In this document: in pieces, positions 45,189 through 58,800 of the stretch
Numbering within the stretch: the first letter of the stretch is position 1
Layout of the letters: each line of letters opens with the position of its first letter
Assembly: GCA_963680875.1 (NCBI GenBank)
Contig: OY804582.1
Span: 50,858,646-50,922,645 of the forward strand
Source: Bathymodiolus brooksi
Taxonomy: Eukaryota; Mollusca; Bivalvia; Mytilida; Modiolidae
Direction: 5' to 3'
Length of the DNA stretch: 64,000 nucleotides
Program-made: the position numbers and the translations under genes
The notes under the pieces: model-generated
The model's input: the letters and a program-made list of their open reading frames with translations, nothing else
Told to the model about the DNA's origin: nothing
The model's database searches: none

Positions 45189-46083
45189 AATAGGTTTCAC
45201 ATCTTTATAGCGCTAGCTCACATAACAGTCCATCGGTGAACATGCCGCTTATCTAGGGCACACTATCCTCATTTCGAGCCAACGGCATTCTATGTGGAGA
45301 AACAGTACATTCTAACGAAACATTAGGACAAAAGAGATGATTTGAATATTCGAATTGTGAACTTTCCATTTATATATAACAACAGTCTAGCAGCACCTGC
45401 ACATGGAGTATGTACATATTGCTGGGATGATCCGATATTGTAAATCTGTGGTTCCTATCATGGTGTCCTTGATGATGGTTTGCTGCTACTGTATCACTTC
45501 AAAAGTTTTACGGTCACCAATTATAATAAGGTAGAAAACAGATTTAAAAACAGTGTTTTGCTTGCTTCTGAATCCTATTGTACAATTGTTGTTGATCTGT
45601 TTATACGTGGCAGGTATACCAATAAAATATATTGCCTTTATTGTTCTAATGACTACACTGCTTCAAGATAAATGTATAGGTCATCTATATCAATACTGTT
45701 AAAACTAGGGTAGATCTATCTAGGTAGCATTTTTAAAATTCGCATAGTGATCTTCAATGCATATACAATATGATTACACAATATACGTTTCGTCGCACTT
45801 GACATGCTTTCTAAACATACACATATAAATGATAGACTATATTTGATCTTAAAGGTACAAGTGTATATGTATATTATACTTAAAAGCCAAATGTCACGTA
45901 TTTATTTAGTTTAAACATTATCAGTTAACATATCTATCTATCATATGACATTTAATTTAGAACAAGTATAGAATGTTTATTGCTACGCGTTACACTTTAT
46001 TTAATTGTAGCTATTATTGATCTTTTGTGTTGTGACGCACTACACATGTGATTAAAACTTCCGTACACACGAAAGAAAACAAA
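45189..46083. other. upstream region of the B-box gene; no motif called
   Basis: About 900 bases without a recognisable repeat or coding exon. It should contain the promoter and 5' UTR of the following gene, but no clear TATA box or initiator can be picked out. Confidence 0.4.
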
Positions 46084-46850
46084 ATGGCACAGGCAGCTAA
46101 TAAAACTTGTGAAATATGTATGCGTGCCCCCGGTCTACATTATTGTACCCAGTGCGATCAGGTCTTCTGTGATGACTGTAAGATGTCACATTTAAGATTG
46201 AAATTGTGCAGAAACCATATTTTTTTGAGCGGACCTAATATCAACACGATAAAGAAAGTAGGATGTACAGATCATGGTGAAGACTTCATTTACCTTTGTG
46301 AAAATTGTGATCAACTTATTTGCAGATTATGTGTCACTAAGGCACATAAAGCACATGCTGTAGTGGATATAAAGGATTCCAATAAGGAAATGCAAACTGA
46401 AATATCTAAATATTTGGATTCCAAGGTCGATAATGTCCGTTCAAGTGCAAAAGTAATTGAAGGAACAACGAAGACGTATAAAACAGAGGTAGAGGCGACA
46501 GTCCGCGCCATCATTGGACATGGAAACACAATCAAAGACATGGTGGGTAAAAAGGTAGATGCTCTTGTCAAAGCCCTAAGAGAAAGAGAAAGCATTGAAC
46601 TACAGTCTTTATCCAAGGCAAATAACGATTGTAAAGATTTGTTGGGAGAGGCCACCAGACAACAACAGATTTATCAAGATATGATAAAACAATGTGATGA
46701 AGTTGCATTATTTCAAAAGATGAAGAAAATGAAATCTGACATAGAAAACTTGAAATCAGTTGACGTTACAAGCTTGCCATCAGCAACATACAATAGGAAA
46801 AATGCTAACTTTCCTGATGTAGAAAATTTGTTTGGAAATTTAACTTTCCA
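46084..46850 (+). CDS. exon 1 of the B-box gene (two B-boxes, coiled coil)
   Basis: The ATG at 46084 (context aacaaaATGG) starts MAQAANKTCEICMRAPG. Residues about 9-45 form an atypical first B-box (CEIC...CTQCDQVFCDDC...CRNH). Residues about 60-97 form a standard B-box 2 with C-x2-H, CENC, CRLC and H-x2-H (GCTDHGEDFIYLCENC, HKAHAVVDI). The rest (about 100-255) is heptad-rich, a coiled coil expected to dimerise. The donor is CCA|gtaagt at 46851. An upstream in-frame GTG is not needed. Without a RING the protein should lack ubiquitin-ligase activity of its own. Confidence 0.85.
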
Positions 46851-49800
46851 GTAAGTAGTTTTATTTTTATATCAAACTATTTGATACAAACAAAAGAATA
46901 CAATTGTACTTTTTCCATCAATCTATTACAAGGATATTTTCCTGATAAAATAGTATGTTTTTTATCCATTCAGTTCGCCAAAAAGGATATGTTTTACATA
47001 TATGGAACCTCGTGGCGAAAACATAAGACACATATGAGGGGTACATCCCATTGGGATGGGGGTCAGTTAGCTCTGCGGCACGATTCAATGCAAGTCTATT
47101 TTAAATAACAAGTAAATGACAACTTGTAGAAGCTTCTAATAGGGTTGTATATTTAACAGTACTCGTGTTGGGCCCGTTGCGAGACAACATTGTCTAATCC
47201 TACCCACCACCTTCCCTTTAACATGTAACAATCGAAACATTCTATCATATGTCAAAACTAGCGATGAACCTTTTCCTATTGATTTGTTTATTTCTTAGCG
47301 TGTACCTGTCATTAATAGGTCTGAAATATTGCAACTGAAATAGCAAGATATGTCGTTGAGAAGCTATCGTACAGTATTTATCAGTAAATGTTAAAGTTTA
47401 TTATGAAGCTACATTTCTAATCCAAGGAGAAGCGTTATTTATGATAAGTAGTCATATATTATATTTTACCGCATTGCACAACAGGAAATCACACTTTTAC
47501 CGCATTGGCCGTTCCTGAATGTCCGTCTTTTTTCCGCATTGAATAGTTGTTATATGGACATAACGCTTTAGTAATCTGATAAGGTAGTCAGTGTTTGTAA
47601 CATAGATAACAATTGTGTAGCCGTGTCAATCCACCAACCTATTGAACTAAGCGAAATGAACTACCAGTCGCAAACAATATGTTGTATCAAACTAATGCTA
47701 TGCAATATTGTATTTACATGTAATTAAAAAAAACTTGCTTTTGTAGAGAGACAGAAGTAACAGTTAAGAAGACGAATCTGTCAGCCGAAGCTCACGATCA
47801 GCCTAAACAGCACAAACAAGAGAAGAAGAAAGACCAACCACCAATCACAAAGTAATTAACACCAATGAATATATATAAATATCGTAAATGTTAATACACA
47901 TTAGAGAATATCAAAGGGGCAATACAAATGTACAACCTGGATAAACTGGCAAGACAAGGTACACAAGACGAAGAAAAACAAAACAAAAACACAACACAAT
48001 ATGTGTTGGGTACCAGTATACACAACTAAGCATAACTGACGTAAACAAGACATGCGGCCCTGCAAAGAACTGGAAGTAAATCATTGTTTTAGGCGGAACT
48101 CGTAACGGACATCACAACACGGAACTCAGAACGTAAATACACATCATTGGACAACACAAAAATCTAAAAAGATGAGCAACACGGATCTCATCAAAAATCG
48201 GGGTGAACTCATGTGCTCTCGCAAACAGTAAGCAGTTCCTGTTTCTTTTAAGACGTCCGCCGTGTTACTCATATATACAGTCCGTTAATGGTCTGCTCAG
48301 TTAAAAGAGGACATAAAACATCTACGTAAAATGTAAAGGATCATTGGAGACATGGATATTTTGTAAAAGTGATGCCATTGCGTTTGTCATGACTGTTTTG
48401 TTTTAATCTCCCCTCCCCCAATGTCGATTCTAACGTGAAGGACAAGGTACGAAGCAAACTTTTGAGTATCAGTAGTATCCTTTACCTCAAGCTCATTTGG
48501 AAAGATGTGGTGTAGATAATCACCGAATCGAGATTGTTCAGTTACATAACATCATCTATATAGTCGAAGTTTGCATTAAAGGTCTGGGCTAATTTTATCT
48601 ATCTTTAGTTATCTTTATTCTTGAGAAGTCCTTGGAAGACGTTTGCCTCATAAGCATGTAGAAACAAAATGGCGAGCAGCGAGCACAATTCGTACCCATT
48701 TTAATACCAGTCGTCTTTGCTTATAATTTGCGTTTGCATCATGTTAAAATAGTCCTTGTTGATATTGTTTCTATTGTCAAATAGTGCCATTAGAAAGAAC
48801 ACGGTGCAGTAAGGATCAATGTATTAATAGAAATTATAGCACTATGCCATTAAATGACGGCAGTATTGTCATTAATAATATTATATGTATACATACAACA
48901 TACTTAAGAACTGAATAAGTTGATGAATGCTATGTAAAATATACAATGCTTACATATTTAGGAATGAAGTGAATTTATTTCTTTATGTCACAACGTACAC
49001 ATTGACATTCCAAGCATAAATATAACCTAATACGTTTCATCATAATATTAGATGAACTTATACCTTAGTTAACGAAATGTATGTAAGCATAAACATGGAT
49101 CTATTGTATACAATGACCAATCCCGTCAGTTTTGTATAAATGAAATGAAGATATTCAAAGGCAAATAGTACAGTGAATATTGTAAGATATACACGCCATG
49201 TAACTGTGTAGTGATACCATTTCTAAAACCACATTAATGAGTCTGATCAAGCGTCTTGGTAGAAACATTAAAACACTATTTCATCATAGTTAATTTCATC
49301 AGATTTTATTTTATATCTTTAAAATTAACTATTTCAATGTCATTATTTGTTTATCAATTTTTTCTAGATCTACAGCTGTGAAACAGTACAGATATAGATG
49401 CCCTTTGTGTAGGTAGGTCATATATTTAGTCAGTGTTTTTATTAATCTTGATTCAATATATCGTAAATAATACAGCCACTCTTAATCAAACACTTTAATT
49501 AACGTACCCTTGTTTCACCCCCAGTTTTTAGTGGGGTTCGTGTTACTCGATCTTTAGTTTTATGTGTGTGTTTTGTAGATCGTTGTTTGTCCTTTTTATC
49601 TTTTGGCCATTGTTTTGCTTGCTCTCCTTCGATATATGAATTCTGAATACCACTTTGGTACTAGTTAAGGTTATACACGAACATATTATACCTTTACCGC
49701 TATATGCATTACTTAAATGGAAATTGTAAGAAGCAATAGCCTTAACGAGGTCAGTTACAGTCAGTTTGATATATAACCATTTGTATGATATGTCACTCGA

Positions 49801-52800
49801 ATCGACTACACGTGAGAATATAATATTTTATACAGATTTGATTTTCAAGTTCATTGTGATTATGCGATTTCAGTTATCGGACATACATGTTATTTTAGTA
49901 TATAAGAGGTTGATCGGTAAATATTCATATCTATGTTTTTATTTTAATTTATTATTCATAACATGTATGGAACATAGAAACTGATGCAATATAAACAACC
50001 ATCCACAGTCATGCATATCATATTATTTTATTATATGAGAATATAAGGGTCAGATACAGCGATACTTTCAAATGAACAATGTTGTGCTAATTATAATTCA
50101 CTTAGCTTGGGTAGGATTGCGTATTTGTATAGTTTGGTTATTCTGACTAATTCGCGATATGTATGTTAAATATGATTGATTTACAAATAATTTTGTTTTC
50201 AACACATGATAAACCGTACCTAGAAGAGCTAGGTAGTTGCATTGCTTAACAACTCATACAAGCATATCACCAATACGGCGACAGTTCGCGTCCGACTTTG
50301 TAAATTACAAACAGAGGTGCACTCGCAAGTGATAAAGTTCGCAAGTTGCTTGCCAATGGTCCGTGATTCTCTTCGGGTACTCCGGCTTCTTCCACCACTA
50401 AAACTGGTCGTCATGATGTAGCTGAAATGTTGCTGAAAATGGTGTTAGACACCAAATATCAAATCATTGTCGCTTCAGATCAATTAACTACAGCTTCAAT
50501 ATTTCTTAAAGCAGTAAGTTATGTTAATTGTGTATATCACACAGCCTCACAATCCATTCGTGTCGCAATCTTTGATTTAAGGCATTGTAAATTTTACCCC
50601 AACTGAAGAAAACATTTAGGTTTTCACAAGTGAAAGGTGCACCGGGTCAGATGTGTCATATTTATCTCTGACATACAACTAACAAATGGTGTGTAATATA
50701 TGTGTCATTGCTTTCACGGTTTCTAGCTGGAATACAAACCATTGTTTCCCCGACCGACATATTGAACTTCATTTAGATTTATCCAGAACCATATTTATGT
50801 TTCCCTCTGTAGATATATACTTTATTTATTTACAATTACCGTACACCAGATATATACTATTTGTTTTTCAAAGCCTATTTGTTGAGGTTTTTATCACATG
50901 TTTACTTATAACATATATTTTGTATTGTAGGACAGAACGTCTTTCTGAGTAAGTAGTATATTATGTATTGCTGTGTAATATTATCTATTAATACCTAATT
51001 GTAAAGTTTTACATGTTTTATAAAGTATTTTTTATTTTCAACTATTTTAGGGGTTTTGACTTTCTAGTGTTCTATGCCTGGTGATCTATTGCCTGGTATT
51101 CTATTCATGGCGTTCTATTGCCTGGCTACCTTTGAACTTTACTGTGATTGGTCCACATAATTCATGAATATTTATTACTAATACGAAATCGTGTCTAGTC
51201 CAAACCGGATTACAGCGTATGAAAATGTCGTAATCTAACACGAGTTAACCCTTTGACTGCGACGTGTCATGCATAATCGTTTCTTCGTGTGCTGTAAAAT
51301 ACGTTATGGCTCTTTCGTCAGAGTGACGTCATTTATTTCATGACGCCATTTTAACAGCAATGTGACGTTACTTACCGTTTCTTTTTAATTTTAAAGAGGT
51401 TATATATGTACTATATCTGTATTTAACTTCAAATTGTGCAATCTAATTATAACGTATTTACGTAACTTTTTCTGAAAGAAATATTTAACGGACATTTCTT
51501 TCTCAAGGGAGTATATGTCCCTAGCGCAGTCTATCAACCAGGCACATATATGTCCCTCGCGCAGTCTAAAAACAAGCGCAGATTAAAAAAATTAAGAATC
51601 TTCATGTTTATTATGAAACAGATAATTTGTGTTATTTGTTAATATTGTTTAACAATATTTAGATATTGAAAACAGTAGATTTTTAAATCTGTCTAAAAAT
51701 GTATAATTAGGTAATAAAACGGTTATTTAATGGGAGTGCAGGCAATAGACCAAACCTCGTTAGTGGGATTGGCCAAAGTGTTATATTGCCCTCGGTCGTT
51801 GACCTCGGGCAATAGGACACTTTGGTCTTTCCCGATTCCTCGTGAAAAATATTTTGATCTATTGCCTGCACTCCCATTAAATAACTGTATAATATATAGC
51901 AAGTGCATAGACAAATCAGTAGCCTTTATGAAGGATTAAACATAACAGTGGGTTGGACTAATCAGAAATCAACCGTAGTCTTCCTACTCTGAATGAACCA
52001 TTGTATCAGTTAGATGTGTCCTTTTTACATGCATCAAACTATAGATTATATGTTATGACAACTTCATTGGGGTTATTTAAGTATCAATTACTGCGTGTCT
52101 ATCTTTTACTAAGGAACACACGATAAGAAACATTGTAGAAGGATATCCTGTATAAATGGGATTATTAAATAATAAATACCGTCAATTAAACATAAAACAA
52201 TGAATATAGACTCAATTCTTCCACCAGTTTTTCGGTTGTTGACTGATTTTGTCTGTTTATATAACTATGAGTTTTTACTTTCCCTTTGTAAGATTGCTCG
52301 GAGTTCGGTAATTTTGTTATTACCATTATTTCTTCCACCAGAATCATGATATATATTAGGACTACATTCATTTTATTTTATTTTCGCCCCGTTATTCTCA
52401 TCGGAAAACAAATATTATCTAGCTAAATTATATAAAACAAAACACTAGTATAGCGTTCTGTGTTCGTTACACATCACATTTAATTCACAAACAGCAATTC
52501 TTACATCTACAATACACAACATTTTGCTTTAATATGTAAGAATATAATAAACATCGTAAGATAAAATACTTGTTTTCAAATCAACAAATCGAAGACAATA
52601 TAAGAACAGAGATGTAGTCAGGATATTATACATGTATTAGTAAATAGAAAACTTAAAAAAAAACAACAAAGAAAACATCCACTAAATATCGAGTAACACG
52701 AACCCAACTAAAAACCGATATTTTGCTTTGGAGAAATAGTGCATGTGAAGTCACAGGACTTGATGGAACGATCTCCCTGGTGATCCAAAGAGATATTGTC

Positions 52801-55800
52801 ACTTTGAAAATTCAAGACGGGTATCATTGCCTGTGATTTATGGGACATTTATTATTTCTTTTATCAGAAGTTCTATTCTGTGGATATAAGATCGCTAAAA
52901 TAAAACAACTTCTTCCCCAGAACTGCATTGTTTGCCAACCGACTACACAGGCCACCAATATTTTCTCGACGGTCTTTTATACATTTTTACATTTTCCAAA
53001 GCAATTCTAAATATTGATCTTTGCTTGGTTAAAACATTAGTTTAACATCCTTTTAGCAGTTATTGTAAGTAATAGTCACTAAGATAGTTTTTTCTGTTGC
53101 TTGGGGGATTTGTCAGGTGGATAAAGGGTTCTTTTTCATGCACAATTAGATGAAAATAGCATAATTTGCACACACAAAAAAACTGTTGTACCAGCTAATT
53201 GCTATGCATATAGTATTGTTATATGCAGAGTTCAATCTCTATAAATTGTAAAACAAATAATGTCTGCTACGGACAGAATATTCTTGATATCAATATAAGA
53301 AATAATACTATGCAATAAAAGGAAAGCTTAAACATGATCGTCAACACTTTGAGGAATTTTAGCAAAACGAACAATTACCACAAACAAAAACCACGACATA
53401 TGACATTGGAAGAAATGCTTGAAGATACCAACGTGGTAATCAGAAGCCGTCAACAAGAAGAACTGATAATACAATGACCATAAGACAAAGGACAAAAGGA
53501 CACACAATGATGTGCAAACAATATGTACAAACCTACAGATCGAGCAAAAACCGGGGATGAACTCATGTATTCCGAAGGATAAGCAGTTCCGATCTCACCT
53601 GTGGTACCTGTCGTATTACTCATGTTACAAACCCACTGATAAATCATCAATAAGGAAAGGGTCAGATTATGATTACGAAAAACGGAACATAATCGTGGTC
53701 ATTTTGACTCAACTATTAACAAAGATATGATTGCGAGAGTAAATCCATTGGTTCAGTAGCTCCTTTGTTAGCTTTAAATCTATACCAAGAAAATCAAACT
53801 AGAAATCACAAGTTCTTGAATATCGGAATAACTGACAGATATATACTACATATGCAGGCATTGCATGCACAAATGTATAAATGGAATGCTAAAAATGGAT
53901 CAATTGATATCATATCTTTTGTCCTAATGCTTGGTTCTTACCCGTCCCCCTTTGTCAATTTCTAGGTGTAGGTTCATGCTGCACCGGATAGTAAGGACAA
54001 TATTATCTAACTCGTCTATTAATAGAACCACCAGCATTGGGGAATGCAACGAATTTTCTCTTTATTCTTGTCATACAAATTATATTGTTGTTTTAAAATT
54101 CCTAATTAATTATGTTTAAAAAATACTCGGACTAATGTAATACTATAATGTAAAGCCCACATCAATATTCAAACAAGAATATCCCAGTCGATTCCAATTT
54201 GTTTGGCTACGTTTATTTCATTCATCGAGGCCTAAACATATTCTTATAAAGTTCATTCCCAATAATGACTATGAATTGCAGTGATGGGTTCTTCTTTACT
54301 TCTATGAATAAGACTACACTTGTGTGAAGTAATCTTACATATACCGTTCGTATTTTTTCACACTGCTCTACATTTTATTGTGAGTTGACAAATTACGATT
54401 ATGGGTAACGGTTCGCGAACTAGCACGGGGATGGTAACTTTTTGGGAAGCCTCAAGAATTTATTTTAAAATTTCAAGGAGGTTTTCAATCATGGTGGTCT
54501 AGTATGTAAATCAAAATGTCATTTTCCCCGATACGTGTAGAGCAAATTGTTATAAACAGGAAAAATATAAAGCGGGCGGGAAATAGTACATATTCTTAAA
54601 TAATTAGGACAACGCTTGTTTTTGTTCTTTTCATGACAATTTGGTAGTCATGTGGATTGTTTGTCATAGAAATGCACAATATACGTACATTGTCAGCTTT
54701 GAAAGGGTTAATTTTGTATTCACGTTATTTTTATTAATTTACTTGTACTGGTGTTCTACAAGATTTCAATATCAGATGATGTTCCTCTTGTATTACAGGA
54801 AAACGAAGACTGTCACTAGTATAACAGATATTTCATATTCACCACCACCCGGAGCACCTGAGTTCACCCCTTGTTCTTTGTATAGTTCGTATTGTTCAAT
54901 CTTTTGTTTTCTGTGCAGTGTTTTATATATCACAGTTTGTCCTTTTGTCAGTTTCCCTTTGGCCATGATATTGTGTGTCTTTTGTCAGTTTTTCTTTGGC
55001 CATGTTATTGTCTGTCTTTTTCAGCTTCCCTTTGACCACTATGTTGTCTGTCGTTTAAAATGTACGGCTTCTGGCTACCTCTTTGATATCTTCAAACATT
55101 TCTTGCACTCTTACTAAACTGTCATATGTCCGTTATCTGTTTTCTAAAGTAAGTACAAATGGTATATATTTTCCGACAATATATGCATTTATTGTTTATT
55201 AATTGCCATGAAAAATCTGCAATTTTGTGGGAATTTTATTTTATCTTCACTTTGTTGTTTTTCGTTATGAATAACATATGGGTAGATATAATAAATGGAA
55301 GACATTTTTGGTGGATCTACTTTCAAGACAATACTTTTCTTTCATTTACTTATGTCTGTTTTATTCTGTATAATGAAAACGGTACATAATTAGATTTAAA
55401 AAACAATTGTAACGAAAATCTTATTAGGTTGACATCAACAATTGTTAACCCGAGAAGGATTGTTTTCCATTGCGCTAAGCTTCCATGAAAAACAACTCTG
55501 CAATAGCTCAAATACTAATATTATATACATATGTCTGTCGATAATTAATTATTAGTATAAAATATAATGATTATTATCTTATTTTTCAGAACAGAGCCAG
55601 AGTAAGTTTTTATTAACATTTATAATAGATTAACATTTGTTTTATTAGAGTAAGAGGAGTTGAATATCAATTATTATGCTATGTGTCTACATACACACAA
55701 AGCTGGTGTAAATCGTGGTATACACAGATCGTACTACACCTTAATGTCTTGTCGATAACAGAATCCCCAGGATTACATAGAAAACTTCCACTTATGTCAA

Positions 55801-58800
55801 GCAACTTCTGTATCAGTATATAATGTAGATAATAGAAATCCCTAGAACTACATAGAAGATTTCAACTTATGTCATGCTGCCTCTGTATCAGTATATAATG
55901 TAGATAATAGAAATCCCAAGGAATACATAGAAGCCGTCCACTTATGTCATACTGCTTCTGCATACGTATATAATGTAGATAATAGAAATCCCTAGGATTA
56001 CCTAGAAGCCCTCCACTTATGTCATACTGCTTCTGCATACGTATATAATGTAGATAATAGAAATCCCTAGCATTACCTAGAAGCTGTCCACTTATGTCAT
56101 GCTGCTTCTGTATCAGTATATAATGTAGATAATAGAAATCCCCATTATTACATAGAAGACTTCCACTTATGTCATACTGCTTCTGCATACGTATATAATG
56201 TAGATAATAGAGATCCCCAGGATTACCTAGAAGCCCTCCACTTATGTCATACTGCTTCTGCATACGTATATAATGTAGATAATAGAAATCCCTAGCATTA
56301 CCTAGAAGCTGTCCACTTATGTCATGCTGCTTCTGTATCAGTATATAATGTAGATAATAGAAATCCCCATTATTACATAGAAGACTTCCACTTATGTCAT
56401 ACTGCTTCTGCATACGTATATAATGTAGATAATAGAAATCCCTAGGATTACATATGAGACGTCCACTAATGTCATACTGCTTCTGTATCAGCATATAATG
56501 TAGATAATATAAATCCCTCTGATTACCTAGAAGCCGTCCACTTATGTCATACTGCTTCTGCATCAGTATATAATGTAGATAATAGAAATCCCTAGGATTA
56601 CATAGAAGACTTCCACTTATGTCATACAACTTCTGTATCAGTATATAATATAGATAACTTTCATATATCACATTGTTGTATTCTATCAATGATGAACCAC
56701 AGTTAATAGAGGTGTCCATTTATTCCATAAGTTATTATATCTGTTAATAGCTTGGGTATACATTGAATATATTTAATGGAACGATTAAATCAACACGAAC
56801 TATTAAATGATACATGTAATAACACCATAGATATCAAATGTAGTACCCACGACGCGTTTCTTGAATAACCTTCATCCGGTACGCTCAAAATCGAAAGATT
56901 AGAAAGCGAAATAACTTAAACTTTTGGGAGCAATGCAACCAAAGGGCCTAAACAGGATAGCCAAAATCTGCCAAGGTCACCTATGGCTGGAGGAGGAGAA
57001 CCTTAGTATAAGAAAAGTTGTTAAGCATCAAAGGGACAACCAGAAGCCATACAACTATGCGATCAGACATTATTTGCTTATGTAAACAGTGTGTTTTAAC
57101 ATATATAGGCTGTATCTGATGTATATTGTTAATCTTATTCCATATGACTATTTATCTAGCATTGTATTTCTCTCGCTTCTAGGAACCGAACGGGGTATTA
57201 GATAACTCTGTAACCGATACTATATCTCTGAATTATGATGGTCCATGAAACCTATTGTCTTTTATATCATATTAGCAAGCAGTTTAATTTAATCTTTAAA
57301 ACATTAAGCAATTATTATTAAAACTAGTAAATCTGCAATGTGCATTAGAGAGTGAGGTACTCAATATTTCTGTGATAACATGTGTGAATTAAGAGTAGAT
57401 TATATAGAACACTGTTTTGATATTATCACATGAAAACCAAACAAATGTCTCCAGCAAAATAATTACGATAGTATGTACGCTTCCGGTACACATGAAATTT
57501 GTATGGCCAAATTTAGTTTTCTGCGTTGTGTTTTATAGATTAACGGCTTCTGAATACCTATTTGGTATCTGCAAACTTGTAGCATATATATGTTGTACAA
57601 CACTGTAACTAGGAATGCTAAATGCCAAGAAACCTGAGCAGTGAATTAAGTCCCGTGATTAAAAAATGTAAAATGTGAAAACGGTGGTGTGCACAGAAGG
57701 CTATAATGATGCAGCTGTAAGTTGTATGATCACATCACGCCATCAAAAGGGAAGCTTTGGTCTAGAAAACTAGGTTACCCACGACAAGTGCCGCTACCAA
57801 CCAATGAAAGTGAGTGGTCATGTATATGTGTGTAAGGGATGTCGATTTTTTCTGTTTCTATGATTTGCGATTAGATTGTGGAGCTGTGTTAATAGATTGT
57901 TCTTTTTTTTCTTTCCTTTTTCACTAGTGTCCATTTTCACTATGTCTGGGATCCAAAGAAGGGCCCAAGATGGGGCCTAAAATGATTAATTATTTTAATA
58001 TTTAAAAATCTTCTTCTTGTGAACCAGCAATGCCAGAAGATTGATAATTGGCACATAACATTGATCAATCTTGAAAACAGGAATCCAGTTTGACCAAATG
58101 AATTTGACTTGCAACACGGCTGTTGCATCTCTGATGCTTTCTCATCATTAGTATACGTTTCAATTAAGCATTTCACCTATTTATCTACTGATAATTTTCT
58201 TTCATTGAATGTTAAGCAATAATACATTTATCAGTCATATAAATAGAAATGTAGCTGCATGTACATTGGTTAGTGCTGTGATCATTTACTCTGCATTCTA
58301 TGACACGCAAGAGGGTGCTGTAGGCATGTTAATGTTACGCAAACTCCCACACGGTATTCCAGTCTTTTGCCTTTGATTATACCTGATTAGCTTAAACATA
58401 TTGTGTTCAACATTTTGAAAAAGATGTGACCCCATATGTGTGCCTTGTACCTCGAATAGGCTCATAATAACACATGTTTGGTCATCGTAAAATGCAGACT
58501 AAATGAGGTTATATACTTGTCTTGTGTTGTGACTCGTGATGATGGAGGTCGGTTTCCTTGTGACTTTTACCCTTACTTCATCTAGACGGGAGATCAAATG
58601 AACTAGATTCGATCAATCAGCTGATCCCAATTCAAAAATACACTAAATTTGTAAAATCATAAAATAAATTAAGGTTCATCTTATACAGTCATATGTATAA
58701 AAGTCACTGATTGGAACCTGGGAATGTGTTACTCTATCTTTAGTTTTATGTGTATCTTTTGTAGATCATTGTTTATCCTTTTGTCTTTTTTCGTTTGACC

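Noticed and set aside
46048..46083. Upstream GTG start for the B-box protein
   Set aside because: Animal genes rarely use GTG; the ATG at 46084 has a strong context and leads directly to the first B-box.
54641..54798. Upstream part of a 158-codon ORF
   Set aside because: Precedes the splice acceptor at 54799; intronic, hydrophobic by AT-rich composition only.
55862..56719. 285-codon minus-strand ORF of 25-residue repeats
   Set aside because: It is the open frame of a 75-bp minisatellite lying in an intron; openness follows from the unit length being a multiple of three. No signal peptide, splice or poly(A) evidence.
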